Under the pieces are notes generated by a model. It was given only the letters and a program-made list of their open reading frames with translations. It was not told the DNA's origin and searched no databases. Positions 27,768 to 36,663 of a stretch of DNA of 64,000 nt are shown here, one piece after another (position 1 is the first letter of the stretch; the number at the start of each line of letters is the position of its first letter). The DNA comes from Tritrichomonas musculus. Lineage: Eukaryota > Parabasalia > Tritrichomonadida > Tritrichomonadidae. The stretch covers positions 3,596,001-3,660,000 of the forward strand of contig JAPFFF010000012.1 in the NCBI GenBank assembly GCA_039105265.1. The letters are read 5' to 3'. A program made the position numbers and the translations under genes.

Positions 27768-29970
27768 GGATGCACGAAGGGCGGCCCAGGTGGATGCCAC
27801 TTTTCTGTCCAAACGATAAAAAAGGGTAATTTTACGGACCAAGATTGCACGTGAATAATAAACAGTCGTTCCCCAAAATAAATCTCAATTTTGCCATTGC
27901 AGCTGGACATTTTGGAAAATTCAACATTTAACAATATTGAAAACTCTTTTTTTTTTTTGAGAGAAAAAAAGTTATGCAGAGGTATTCATGAAGAGATCTA
28001 GCCTAGAAATTTAATAGATAATTATATATTATTTTAAATATTTTATATTTATGCTATAATAGAAAGTCTATAATGTTTTATACGTTTGATTTCGAGATAT
28101 TAATATAAATTATATTTCTATGACTAAATGGCTATGGAGAACTTTTGTTAGAGAAATTAAATTCTCAATTTTGAATATCATTAACAAAAGTTGTTTCTTT
28201 TGAAAGAAGATATTTCAATGAAAATGGAGTAATATTTCAAAGGATTATTTTAAAATTGAAATAATTTAATTTTTTATTGATGCCGATTTATTTATATAAT
28301 ATTTTAATATATTTTATTTATCATATCTTATTAATTTTTTATGTAATGTTTTATATTATATTTATATATATATATAATATGGTTTATTTTATTGAATATT
28401 AAGATAAATTCATAATTATAATTTGAATAAAGATTTATTATTGAAATGACGATCATTTTTTTGAATACATGATTAGTTTATATATTGAATGAAATAAAAT
28501 AAATATTGAATTAATATATTTTAAATTAATCAATTAAAATATCTTGATTAATCATTTTATTTTTACAATAAAAAATAAAATATAATAATATTCAAAATAC
28601 ATTAAATATGTTTAGTGATATATATACTTGAATACTTTCTTATTTCTTGAAATACATATTTTTAAACTCTTTTTCTGACATTTTACACCATTAAAATAAG
28701 CCATTAAAATCAAAACCATTTTTTCTCAAAATTAAGCGTATAAATATCTTAAGCACCAACATATGCATTAATACATATAATAAAATATCATATGGAAAAG
28801 TATTATATAAAATTCTAGGCTGAAAAAGAAGATATGATAAGTTTATAAATGAAAAAAATTTTAATTTCTTTTTATTTCTGTTTATGAATCTAATTTAATT
28901 TGAAAAATCTAATAATTTAATTAATCTTATGTGTATTAATATAAATATATTTGGATTTTTCAAAAACCATAAAGATTGAATGAAATATTAAAGATATATC
29001 AGATTAAAATTTTTATAAAATATACAGTGTAAGACATTCTTAAAATGATTATATCGAGCAACCGATTAAAAATTATTGATTTGAATGCATATAACTTAAT
29101 ATTGATGGAAATAATGAGATTAGAAAAATTCAAAAAGACGTTAAGTCACTTAACATGAATACCTCTAGTTATGCTTTTTATTTTTAAAATTTAAAATTAT
29201 TATATATTACTATACATTAGAATTTATGATGAATTTATGAGTTTCAGATCAATCTAATCAAGTTGAAAATAATATGTAATTTTGAAATTTCAAAGATCAT
29301 TTTCACTTTATTAAGGGTATAGTTGAAAAAGTGGGCTTATTCGATATGAGAAAAAAATTTTCTCTGTTGCTTTTTTTTAAATTCTTTTTATAAAATTAGA
29401 ATGTGCACAAAGAAATGTCCGGAGGATTTTTTTTATTTTATTCTAAATTAATTATTTTCTAATAATTATTTGAGATATTGAAAAAGACTCAACAAAAAAA
29501 AATTTCCTCCGTACAAAACTAATAATTTTAAATGTTATTGCGATTTATCTAATAAAATTTCAAAAAATGCGAGAAATCATTTCTCTGGTTCTTAAAGTTT
29601 TTTTTTGAATTCTTTTTTGAATGATTCTCAATTTTCTGAGATTTTATTTTATATGATTTTATACAGTCAAATTTGAATATATGTATAAAATATGAATATT
29701 TAATATATCGAGCATAATATAAGATTTCTATTTATAATATCGTATATTATATTTTTTTGTTTTAATATCCTTTGACATTTTGATATCTATAATTGTAGAA
29801 TTTGAGAGAATTTCGAAAATAGAGTATTTTCTTAAATAACTTGATTTAGAGATCTTGATATAACAACTAAAAGTTAGTAGATTTAATAATTTCACAATAT
29901 ATCATACATAATTGCAAACTTTTAGATAGATTTTTAACATAATCAAATATTTAACAATTTACCAATAATT
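27768..29970. other. 2.2-kb AT-rich intergenic region
   Basis: No gene was recognised. The first 90 bases are less AT-rich (GAAGGGCGGCCCAGGTGGATG near 27777), which is unusual for a 3' flank here. The rest is AT-rich with many homopolymers. The last five bases, TAATT at 29966-29970, are the left target duplication of Maverick B. Confidence 0.5.
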
Positions 29971-30311
29971 AGTAGTGTATATGAGATAAGCAGTGGGGGG
30001 TTAATAATTGTTCACGTCACATTACACAGTTATTCTATATATAATGATTTCACCAATCCGCAACTCACTGCTTTTTAGAATCTATGATATCATTATTTTA
30101 ATTCACGCCTTATCCACATATAAATTTTTAATTCATAAATTTTGTTATATGCGATAATATTATTACAAATTTTTTTAAAATTTAATTTCACCACTGATTC
30201 ATCACCCCTTCATAAATGATTTTAATAAATTTCATCCTCAAATCTCAAAAGTCAAAAAGGCATTTGACCAGCCACAAAGCGGCTTGAAATCATAAATTTT
30301 ATACGTAAATG
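29971..30311. repeat. Left terminal inverted repeat of Maverick B (341 bp)
   Basis: It matches the reverse complement of 48535-48875. It starts AGTAGTGTATATGAG and ends ATACGTAAATG. A run of six G at 29995-30000 and the string CAAAAAGGCATTTGACCAGC are easy landmarks. It includes no coding sequence. Confidence 0.93.
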
Positions 30312-30606
30312 ATTAAATTTATTTTAAAATAAAGAATATGTTAAAACTAACGACGGTTGACGAGTAAAAACGAAATTTTCAATACTTTGACGAGAAAACG
30401 ACTAGTCAAATTTTTAAAATTTTTTAATTCAATACTCTCACAAATCGAAAAAATTTTATAAATAAACGTTCACCACAAATTATAAAATTATTTTATCATT
30501 TATTTTTATATCACATGTCTCAAAAAAAATAAATCTCAAAAGTCAAATATTGAAAACATAAATTTTAAACGTAAATGATTAAATTTATTTTAATATAAAG
30601 AATATG
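30291..30606. repeat. Duplicated leader at the left end of Maverick B
   Basis: A 50-bp string starting CATAAATTTTAT and ending AAAGAATATG occurs at 30291-30340 and again, with few differences, at 30557-30606. The second copy ends with the start codon of the gene at 30604; the first also ends in ATG but is followed by only a short frame. Preceding AAATCTCAAAAGTCAAA strings are also repeated. The inner edge of the terminal repeat therefore seems to have been copied to form this gene's leader. Confidence 0.65.
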
Positions 30607-32037
30607 TCAAAATTAAATAGAAATAATTTTAAAGGTTTGAAACTTGATAAACTTAATAAATATATTGAATTAATTAATGAAAAACTTAACGTTACTCTTC
30701 ATGAGTCGCCTTCATGGCAAGGTTCAGTTGCAAATTTAATGAAATTTTTAAATGAAAATAATTATATACAACATGAAGGTTTGAATATAAATGATAAATC
30801 AATTTCAAATTTTATTTCTAGATTAAATAATTTTCAAAACAAAAACGATAATTTAAATTTTTTACCAATTAATAAAATGAATAAATCGAAAATTCCGCAA
30901 TTAATAAATAATGTTTCTCAATTAAACCAAATGCGTGATCAATCATGCGCTAGCTTGGCAGAAAATAACATTAATAAGAAAGACTTAACGAAAGCATTAA
31001 ATGATATGGCGTTTTACCGTGAAAGAATGGCTGCAATTCAACCAACGAAAAAGGCAAAACAAAATAAATATGGTAATGTTGGTATGGATGACTTAATTAA
31101 TGTTGTGGCTAAATTAAATCAAGATGTTAAACAAATTCGAGACGCTCAAAGTGTTGTAAGTGCGAATGAATGGATTAATCGACATGGATATAATGATTTA
31201 TATGAAGCCACTGGCAAAGATTTAGATGGTGATGGAATACCTGAAGTCGTCGTACAAACAAAAGAAGGTAAAAAGCCTGTAATAGTTAATGGATTTACAA
31301 CCGTTCCGTCATTATTCCCATATCGCAATGCTTATTATAAAGCTTACCCATCTGTGGACCAACGTAAAGAAGCTCATAAACAAGGTATGAACTTAAGAGG
31401 ATTTATTAATAATATATATCATCCTGAATTTGATGAAACAGGGCGTACAGTCACTAATTATGCAGGTGAAAGTTGGCAAGACTTTGAAACAAAATTAAAA
31501 GCTGCTGGTATCGATGAAAAGCACTTAATCAAACCAAAGAAACGTTCAACTTATCAGGCATTTGTTGGTAAGTGTATCTCTCCAATTTATCAAGGTATCA
31601 AATACCTCAACGGTGTAAAATTACCATTCACACTTACACAAATGGCAACGGTTATATGGAATCAATTTGCTTTACTTCCTGCAATGGTTTATGTTTATGG
31701 TGAAAGTGTTATGAATGTTAATGAGGATCAATGGAAGAATTTAAGAGGAAAGAAAGCAGTTAAAGAAGCTATTGAGTTCATAGTTCACGATTATTTAATT
31801 AATCCTGTAAAAATTGGTGAATTTGTACCTACTGCATGTGAAATGTGTAATAAATCAGGACTACCAGTTGACCCTGAACATATTCCATTAGTTGCTAAAG
31901 CAACAATTGCAATAATACTTAAAGGAATAAATACATTACCTCCAAATCCAAGTGATTTTAATAAATGGTTTGATGCTAATGTTCAATCACAAGTACAAGC
32001 ATTACAAACAACAGCAATCGTAGAAGAACCTGAATAA
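30604..32037 (+). CDS. Conserved Maverick protein with DxDGDGxPE motif (477 aa)
   Basis: First gene inside the left end. Residues of about 203-245 read GKDLDGDGIPEVVVQTKEG and VNGFTTVPSLFPYRNAYY, the family block seen at 5659-7644 and 11156-12319. The D-x-D-G-D-G-x-P-E string is a good match to a calcium-binding loop. The N-terminal 170 residues are asparagine- and lysine-rich helices. The C-terminal half (TYQAFVGKCISPIYQGIKYL and onward) aligns with the fragment C homologue. The function is unknown. The start follows a duplicated AT-rich leader, and the next gene (ATPase) begins 106 bp downstream in the same direction. Confidence 0.82.
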   Translation: MSKLNRNNFKGLKLDKLNKYIELINEKLNVTLHESPSWQGSVANLMKFLNENNYIQHEGLNINDKSISNFISRLNNFQNKNDNLNFLPINKMNKSKIPQLINNVSQLNQMRDQSCASLAENNINKKDLTKALNDMAFYRERMAAIQPTKKAKQNKYGNVGMDDLINVVAKLNQDVKQIRDAQSVVSANEWINRHGYNDLYEATGKDLDGDGIPEVVVQTKEGKKPVIVNGFTTVPSLFPYRNAYYKAYPSVDQRKEAHKQGMNLRGFINNIYHPEFDETGRTVTNYAGESWQDFETKLKAAGIDEKHLIKPKKRSTYQAFVGKCISPIYQGIKYLNGVKLPFTLTQMATVIWNQFALLPAMVYVYGESVMNVNEDQWKNLRGKKAVKEAIEFIVHDYLINPVKIGEFVPTACEMCNKSGLPVDPEHIPLVAKATIAIILKGINTLPPNPSDFNKWFDANVQSQVQALQTTAIVEEPE

Positions 32038-32143
32038 TAAATTTTAAGAAATGTGTTAATATCTAATTTCAGTTAATGATTCATAAACATAAAATATATT
32101 TTTATCTATAATTAAAATAAACTTTTACATTAATATATAGAAA

Positions 32144-32977
32144 ATGAACACATCATTAGAGAATATGGTTAAAAACCATGTAATGAATACGTTGAAAACC
32201 TATACTATGAATAAAAATGAAAGCCTAATTTCTGAAATACACCCTGAAGTATCTATTAGACTAAATAGTGTTAACGTCATTGTTGGTAAGCAATCATCCG
32301 GAAAAACTGTTATAGCATTAAAGGAAATCATCAAATTAGGTGTATTAAATACTCATCACTTATTTATCTACGTTACAAAAGACGGTCAGGAATCAGACAA
32401 AACATTTTTAGCTTTAAAGCCACTTCTTATGATTCCATATATTATAATTAGTGAACAAGAAGCTGTTGAATTTATGAAGGATTTAATCTCAGCAAAGAAT
32501 TTATATAATCTTATCAAACGGGAAAACTTACAGGATAAAATAGATGATCAACAAAAAGAGGATATGTTTAAAATGCTTGCCGTTTCTGATTTCAACCGAG
32601 AAGTATTGCATACAATCGTTTTATTCGACGATATCTCGAATAGTAAATTATTTTCATCAGAAGAATCATATTTTAGCCAATTAATACGTAGATGTAGACA
32701 TATAAATTTTTCATTTCTCCTTTTAATTCAAGGATGGAAAGGATTAAAACCTCATGTTAAAAATGAAATATCAACATTATTTATATTTCCATGTTTCAAT
32801 AAACAGCAATTACGTTATATTTATTCACAATCAGCGTCTAATTTATCATTCGATGAATTTTATCAAATGTATTCAAAAATATTGAAACGAAAAACTGAAG
32901 ATTGTGAAAGTCACCCTTATATGATCATTCAAGTTGTCGATGGCGGTAATACATCAATAGAACTTGACGATTCCTGA
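32144..32977 (+). CDS. A32-type genome-packaging ATPase (FtsK/HerA superfamily)
   Basis: 277 residues, very similar to the ATPase at 4799-5614. Walker A is VGKQSSGKT at about 47-55 and Walker B is IVLFDDIS at about 158-165. The FLLLIQGWKGLKPHVKNEIS segment lies near 195-215, and FSSEESYFSQLIRRCRH in between may contribute an arginine finger. It should power packaging of the element's DNA into a particle. The 3' end overlaps the 3' end of the opposite-strand coiled-coil gene by 49 bp, as in element A. Confidence 0.9.
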   Translation: MNTSLENMVKNHVMNTLKTYTMNKNESLISEIHPEVSIRLNSVNVIVGKQSSGKTVIALKEIIKLGVLNTHHLFIYVTKDGQESDKTFLALKPLLMIPYIIISEQEAVEFMKDLISAKNLYNLIKRENLQDKIDDQQKEDMFKMLAVSDFNREVLHTIVLFDDISNSKLFSSEESYFSQLIRRCRHINFSFLLLIQGWKGLKPHVKNEISTLFIFPCFNKQQLRYIYSQSASNLSFDEFYQMYSKILKRKTEDCESHPYMIIQVVDGGNTSIELDDS

Positions 32978-33285
32978 AGAAATGATATAATTTTATTTAC
33001 TGTATTTCTGATTTCATTTATTTCATTCCTTAATTCTTCAATGGACTCCGTCCTGGGTGAAGCCTTACCTATCTCTTTTTCGTCTTTTTCAACCCATTTC
33101 TTTAACATCAACACACCCTTTATTTTTGTAATTCTATAACCATCGATTTTATACATTTTGTTTAATTTATGAGTCGTTAACTTATCCACTTCTTCCTTAT
33201 TCTTTGAATACCATAAATTAAATTCATCGACTGTTTTAAATTCTTTTAAATAGTTTTTAATTGGTTCAATAACTTTTAAATCCAT
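32929..33285 (-). CDS. Conserved small coiled-coil-type protein (118 aa)
   Basis: A homologue of the gene at 4494-4856: MDLKVIEPIKNYLKEFKTVD, then a DKLTTHKLNKMYKIDGYRITKIKGVL block and a C-terminal heptad-like helix (IEELRNEINEIRNTVNKIISFL). The short tail SSSIDVLPPSTT is encoded within the overlap with the ATPase. The order and orientation relative to the ATPase are the same in both elements, so the pair moves as a unit. The function is unknown. Confidence 0.78.
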   Translation of the reverse strand: MDLKVIEPIKNYLKEFKTVDEFNLWYSKNKEEVDKLTTHKLNKMYKIDGYRITKIKGVLMLKKWVEKDEKEIGKASPRTESIEELRNEINEIRNTVNKIISFLQESSSSIDVLPPSTT

Positions 33286-33355
33286 GAATTATGAAATAAT
33301 TCTGATCAAAGATCTTTAATTAAAAACAAAAATAAAAATTTTTAATTAATAATAA

Positions 33356-33499
33356 ATGAGTTTATCAGAAATTTTTCTTGGTTGTTTAACAATTATTGAA
33401 CTCGCTAATTTACTCATTCGCATTGTGAAACTTTCCCCAACATTAAACGATAAACCACCTGAATTAACTGATGAAATGAGGAAACGACTTTACTCATGA
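33356..33499 (+). CDS. Small hydrophobic (single-membrane-span) peptide, 47 aa
   Basis: A short frame starting ATGAGTTTATCAGAA fills the gap between two minus-strand genes. The peptide begins MSLSEIFLGCLTIIELANLL and continues IRIVKL. It therefore carries one hydrophobic helix at about residues 5-25, then a polar tail (PPELTDEMRKRLYS). The size and one-helix layout recall small viral membrane proteins. No homologue is seen at the same place in element A. The support is only the open frame, the tight fit between neighbours and its composition. Confidence 0.5.
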   Translation: MSLSEIFLGCLTIIELANLLIRIVKLSPTLNDKPPELTDEMRKRLYS

Positions 33500-33506
33500 T
33501 TTATTT

Positions 33507-33827
33507 TTATTCCTTCAATAACGGAATATCAAACCTTCTAATACCTGCTCCGTTCGCTCCAACAATTCTTCTAGCTCCTGCACCATTCGCACCTAACGCG
33601 TTAACGTTTCCACCTTTATAATTAATTCTGTCATTTAATTTACTCACACCATTTCCGATTGTATTTATTACCTCACCAGCACTTCCACCTATTAAATCAC
33701 CAGCTTGTCCTATCAATGGTGCAAATCTACCAACTGTTTCAACTGCTTTCTTTACTTTTGGAACTATTTTGCCAATTATGTTTTTAGCTCCGTTCACAAT
33801 ATTTTTAAACCAACTTCCAAATGCCAT
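33507..33827 (-). CDS. MAFGSWFK-family small protein (106 aa)
   Basis: It begins MAFGSWFKNIVNGAKNIIGK and ends RFDIPLLKE, matching the 101-residue protein at 4156-4461 at both ends. The middle is hydrophobic with glycines (FAPLIGQAGDLIGGSAGEVI), and a glycine/alanine/asparagine-rich linker with two NGAGxR repeats precedes the tail. It is divergent from the capsid gene at 33942, with 114 bp between starts, the same arrangement as in element A. It may be a minor virion or membrane-active protein (inference). Confidence 0.75.
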   Translation of the reverse strand: MAFGSWFKNIVNGAKNIIGKIVPKVKKAVETVGRFAPLIGQAGDLIGGSAGEVINTIGNGVSKLNDRINYKGGNVNALGANGAGARRIVGANGAGIRRFDIPLLKE

Positions 33828-33941
33828 ATTTTCATTAATGTAAAAAATTTATTTTTCATTTCTTAATTCATTTATTTTTTCAAAACTTTAAAATTCTTTT
33901 CTTTATTAACTTATTATTTAAAATTTTTTTCAATATATAAA

Positions 33942-35660
33942 ATGACATACTTAAACGCTCAGACGAAAAATTTAGGTAATGATGAAGGAGATGTTCTCTC
34001 ATTCTTTCAAAACAAACTTAGAAATTTAATTCAACGAAATGGTGGCGATAATTCATTTAGTCAAGTTATGGAAGAATTCACAAATAAAGATGCACCAATG
34101 CCAGTGGGTACTAAAACAAGAATAAAACTAACTCATTCTGGTCATACAATTTCACAAATCGAAAAAGGATTTTCTACGATTCTTTTAGAGTACTTTGTTC
34201 AATTATCTGAACCCGTTGATGTTTCCGCAGATATTAATAAGTTAATGCAACTTTATACTGTATTCAAAAATGCCGTTGAATTTTATGAAGACTGTAGATT
34301 TTGGATTGATGGAAAATTACTTGATACTTACAGACAAGATGAACTTCAACGTGAATCATTCGCATACAATTCAATTAAACCACGTGATGCTAAAGCAACT
34401 TCAAAATTCTCTCACTCAACATGGGAAAATGTATCTCAATTTTCACCTTCAATTTGTGGATGCTATTTTCCACTTGCAGACGTTGCCGACGGTAAACCAC
34501 ACAAATTAACTATAGAATTAACAATACCATTTACTGATCAGCTTGCGCTTCAAGCATGGCAACTTTACCCTAACAAAATTAGTGGTGAAATTGAAGAAGA
34601 AGTTAAAACATCACTTCGTGCCATGGTTTGGGGTCAAGTTAATCCTAATGTTGTTAAAGAAACATTTCAATTTCTCGATGATAAAGCCATTGATGAAGAA
34701 ATGCCAGCAGTTGTTCCAATTACTCGTAAATTCACGCAAGTAGGAAAGCCAGCAAATATTGTCGTTCAATATAAAGCTGGTGAAGCTCCAAATGAAAACG
34801 AAGAACCTGATCCAAATATATTAAAAGTTAAAGTATCAAAAGATAAAGTAGTAAATGATAAATTGACTATAACATCAGCAAATGGAATTGATATGAAAGT
34901 TGGTAAAATAACATTAAATGTTTTAGGCGGTACTATTCAATTAGGTCGATCAAATCTTTCAGGATTTGGTCTCAAGCCTGGAGTATATCAAGGACTCATT
35001 CGTGAATTACAAACTGCATTATTAGTTCCATCACAAGAATTAACACGTGAAATATTTGAAGGTACTGCTAAAGTTAATGGTTTAGAAATTTCAAAATCAA
35101 TTCCTCTCAGAAATGCAACAAATATAACCATGATGTTCCCTAAGAGTCCATTAGATATTACATGCTTTGATAATATCATGTATCAAAACGTTCAATTAGT
35201 TGTTAATAAAAGAACTTATCCAGATACTGAATTTTCAAACATTTGCTCTGCCAGATTTTACCAGCATCAATTAATAGCTAATGAATTAGATGGAGCACTT
35301 GAAGCTACACAAGAATTTGAGGATTCATTCACTCAACCCCTTAATGATCCTGTAACTGGTAAACGTTACTCAAACTGCAGAAGTGATGGAACAAGTTTTG
35401 GTATTAACTTCCAACTTGAACGTTCAAACGCTGGTTATGTATTTGATGGAATCGATACTGGCTCTAATTCTGTTACAGTTACATTCCGTGGTCAACCAAT
35501 GTATAGAGGAATTGATGACACTTATTATATTCCTGATCCAGAATATCCAGATCAACACCCACCTGCGCCTGAAGCTTGGATATGTAGCGATACATACTTT
35601 GCTTGGTCAACTAAGGGTGTTGAATATTTCCCTAATGGTGTTCCAGTTGGTTATGAATAA
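33942..35660 (+). CDS. Capsid-type protein of Maverick B (probable double jelly-roll major capsid)
   Basis: 572 residues, co-linear with the 629-residue protein of A and roughly 80 percent identical outside residues of about 275-325. Conserved landmarks include NAQTKNLGNDEGDVLSFFQN, DGKPHKLTIELTIPFTDQLA, LGRSNLSGFGLKPGVYQGL and RSDGTSFGINFQLERSNAGY. The strong conservation, length and proximity to the ATPase make it the best capsid candidate in the element. The fold itself is not proven from sequence by eye. It is followed by three more genes in the same direction. Confidence 0.65.
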   Translation: MTYLNAQTKNLGNDEGDVLSFFQNKLRNLIQRNGGDNSFSQVMEEFTNKDAPMPVGTKTRIKLTHSGHTISQIEKGFSTILLEYFVQLSEPVDVSADINKLMQLYTVFKNAVEFYEDCRFWIDGKLLDTYRQDELQRESFAYNSIKPRDAKATSKFSHSTWENVSQFSPSICGCYFPLADVADGKPHKLTIELTIPFTDQLALQAWQLYPNKISGEIEEEVKTSLRAMVWGQVNPNVVKETFQFLDDKAIDEEMPAVVPITRKFTQVGKPANIVVQYKAGEAPNENEEPDPNILKVKVSKDKVVNDKLTITSANGIDMKVGKITLNVLGGTIQLGRSNLSGFGLKPGVYQGLIRELQTALLVPSQELTREIFEGTAKVNGLEISKSIPLRNATNITMMFPKSPLDITCFDNIMYQNVQLVVNKRTYPDTEFSNICSARFYQHQLIANELDGALEATQEFEDSFTQPLNDPVTGKRYSNCRSDGTSFGINFQLERSNAGYVFDGIDTGSNSVTVTFRGQPMYRGIDDTYYIPDPEYPDQHPPAPEAWICSDTYFAWSTKGVEYFPNGVPVGYE

Positions 35661-35758
35661 ATCTAATAATTAATTTAATTATTTTTTCATTTCAAACGTT
35701 TTCAAAAATTTTTAAATCTATTTAAAACTTATTTTTCAAATTTTTTATTTCTATATAA

Positions 35759-36256
35759 ATGAGTGAATACATCAACATTAATAAGTTATTCGAAAAACTT
35801 CCTGAATCAGAACTTAAAGCCGTTCAAGTATATTTTGATGACTTCATAACTGATAAATTCTATAAATATAAAATGAACGTAAAAATTTTATTTCTTTCAT
35901 TAGTTTATAAAAATAATACCCAAAATGTCATGACATATAAAGAATTTAGAGAGTTATTCCCTGAGTGTGAATGGTTAACTATTCCTAGACGTGCCTGGGC
36001 TCTGCCCGGGGTGCAAAGCACCCTCGGTGTCTTAACATCAGGATCACAAATACGATTAATGAAAGCTTATATTAAAGCTGATAGAATAAATTATAAAACA
36101 ACATTTTATCATGAATGTGTAGTAAAAGAATGTGAAAATCAAAATAAACTTAATGAATTCATTAAAAATAGGTCTGAGGCTAAAGTTGAAATCGTCAACG
36201 AATTAGCTAGTAAATGTAACATAAACGAAGATGAAATAGACCCAGACTTGTTTTAA
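35759..36256 (+). CDS. Unknown Maverick B protein (165 aa) with GC-rich insert
   Basis: No homologue was recognised in element A, where an HNH nuclease occupies this slot. The protein has helical segments at both ends. Between 35990 and 36031 the DNA turns abruptly GC-rich and encodes RRAWALPGVQSTLGV; it contains a perfect GGGTGC-AAA-GCACCC hairpin (36009-36023). The frame stays open through it. This patch looks inserted, since the rest of the gene uses strongly AT-biased codons. The function is unknown. Confidence 0.6.
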   Translation: MSEYININKLFEKLPESELKAVQVYFDDFITDKFYKYKMNVKILFLSLVYKNNTQNVMTYKEFRELFPECEWLTIPRRAWALPGVQSTLGVLTSGSQIRLMKAYIKADRINYKTTFYHECVVKECENQNKLNEFIKNRSEAKVEIVNELASKCNINEDEIDPDLF

Positions 36257-36288
36257 ATTTATATATTTTTATTTTTATCAAATCATAA

Positions 36289-36630
36289 ATGCATAAAACA
36301 ACCAAAACTTACTTTATCACTCGTGACTATGAAAATAAATTTCCTCCTGAGTTCGTTAATTCTCGCAATGATAGATATATTTCATTTCAATATTGCCGTG
36401 CTACATGTGATGGATATTTAGACGGTGAAACCGAACTTCACGCGTCATTTGTTCCACGTGATGAATACTGTGATTCTCTCGTTTGGTATGCTAATTTAAC
36501 GCCTCCAGATGAAAACAGAAAATATAAATATACATTAAACCATGATAGATTTAAAGTGTGGTTTACTGATGCAAATGGTAATGAAATAATACCTGATAAC
36601 TTCACATTATTCCTTAAATTTGAATATTAA
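36289..36630 (+). CDS. Conserved small Maverick protein (113 aa)
   Basis: A clear homologue of 1180-1512: RYISFQYCRATCDGYLDGET, DSLVWYANLTPPDENRKY and IIPDNFTLFLKFEY. Here it is co-oriented with the capsid gene upstream and the fibre-like gene downstream (33-bp gap), whereas in element A the same gene is reversed. No catalytic motif was seen. It may be a structural or assembly component next to the fibre gene. Confidence 0.8.
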   Translation: MHKTTKTYFITRDYENKFPPEFVNSRNDRYISFQYCRATCDGYLDGETELHASFVPRDEYCDSLVWYANLTPPDENRKYKYTLNHDRFKVWFTDANGNEIIPDNFTLFLKFEY

Positions 36631-36663
36631 AAATATTTATTTTTATAATTAATAAATTAATAA

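Noticed and set aside
27970-29180. AGAGGTATTCATG near 27980 and its inverted match near 29156 as the ends of a 1.2-kb element
   Set aside because: Only 13 bases match, the flanks do not, and no target duplication was found.
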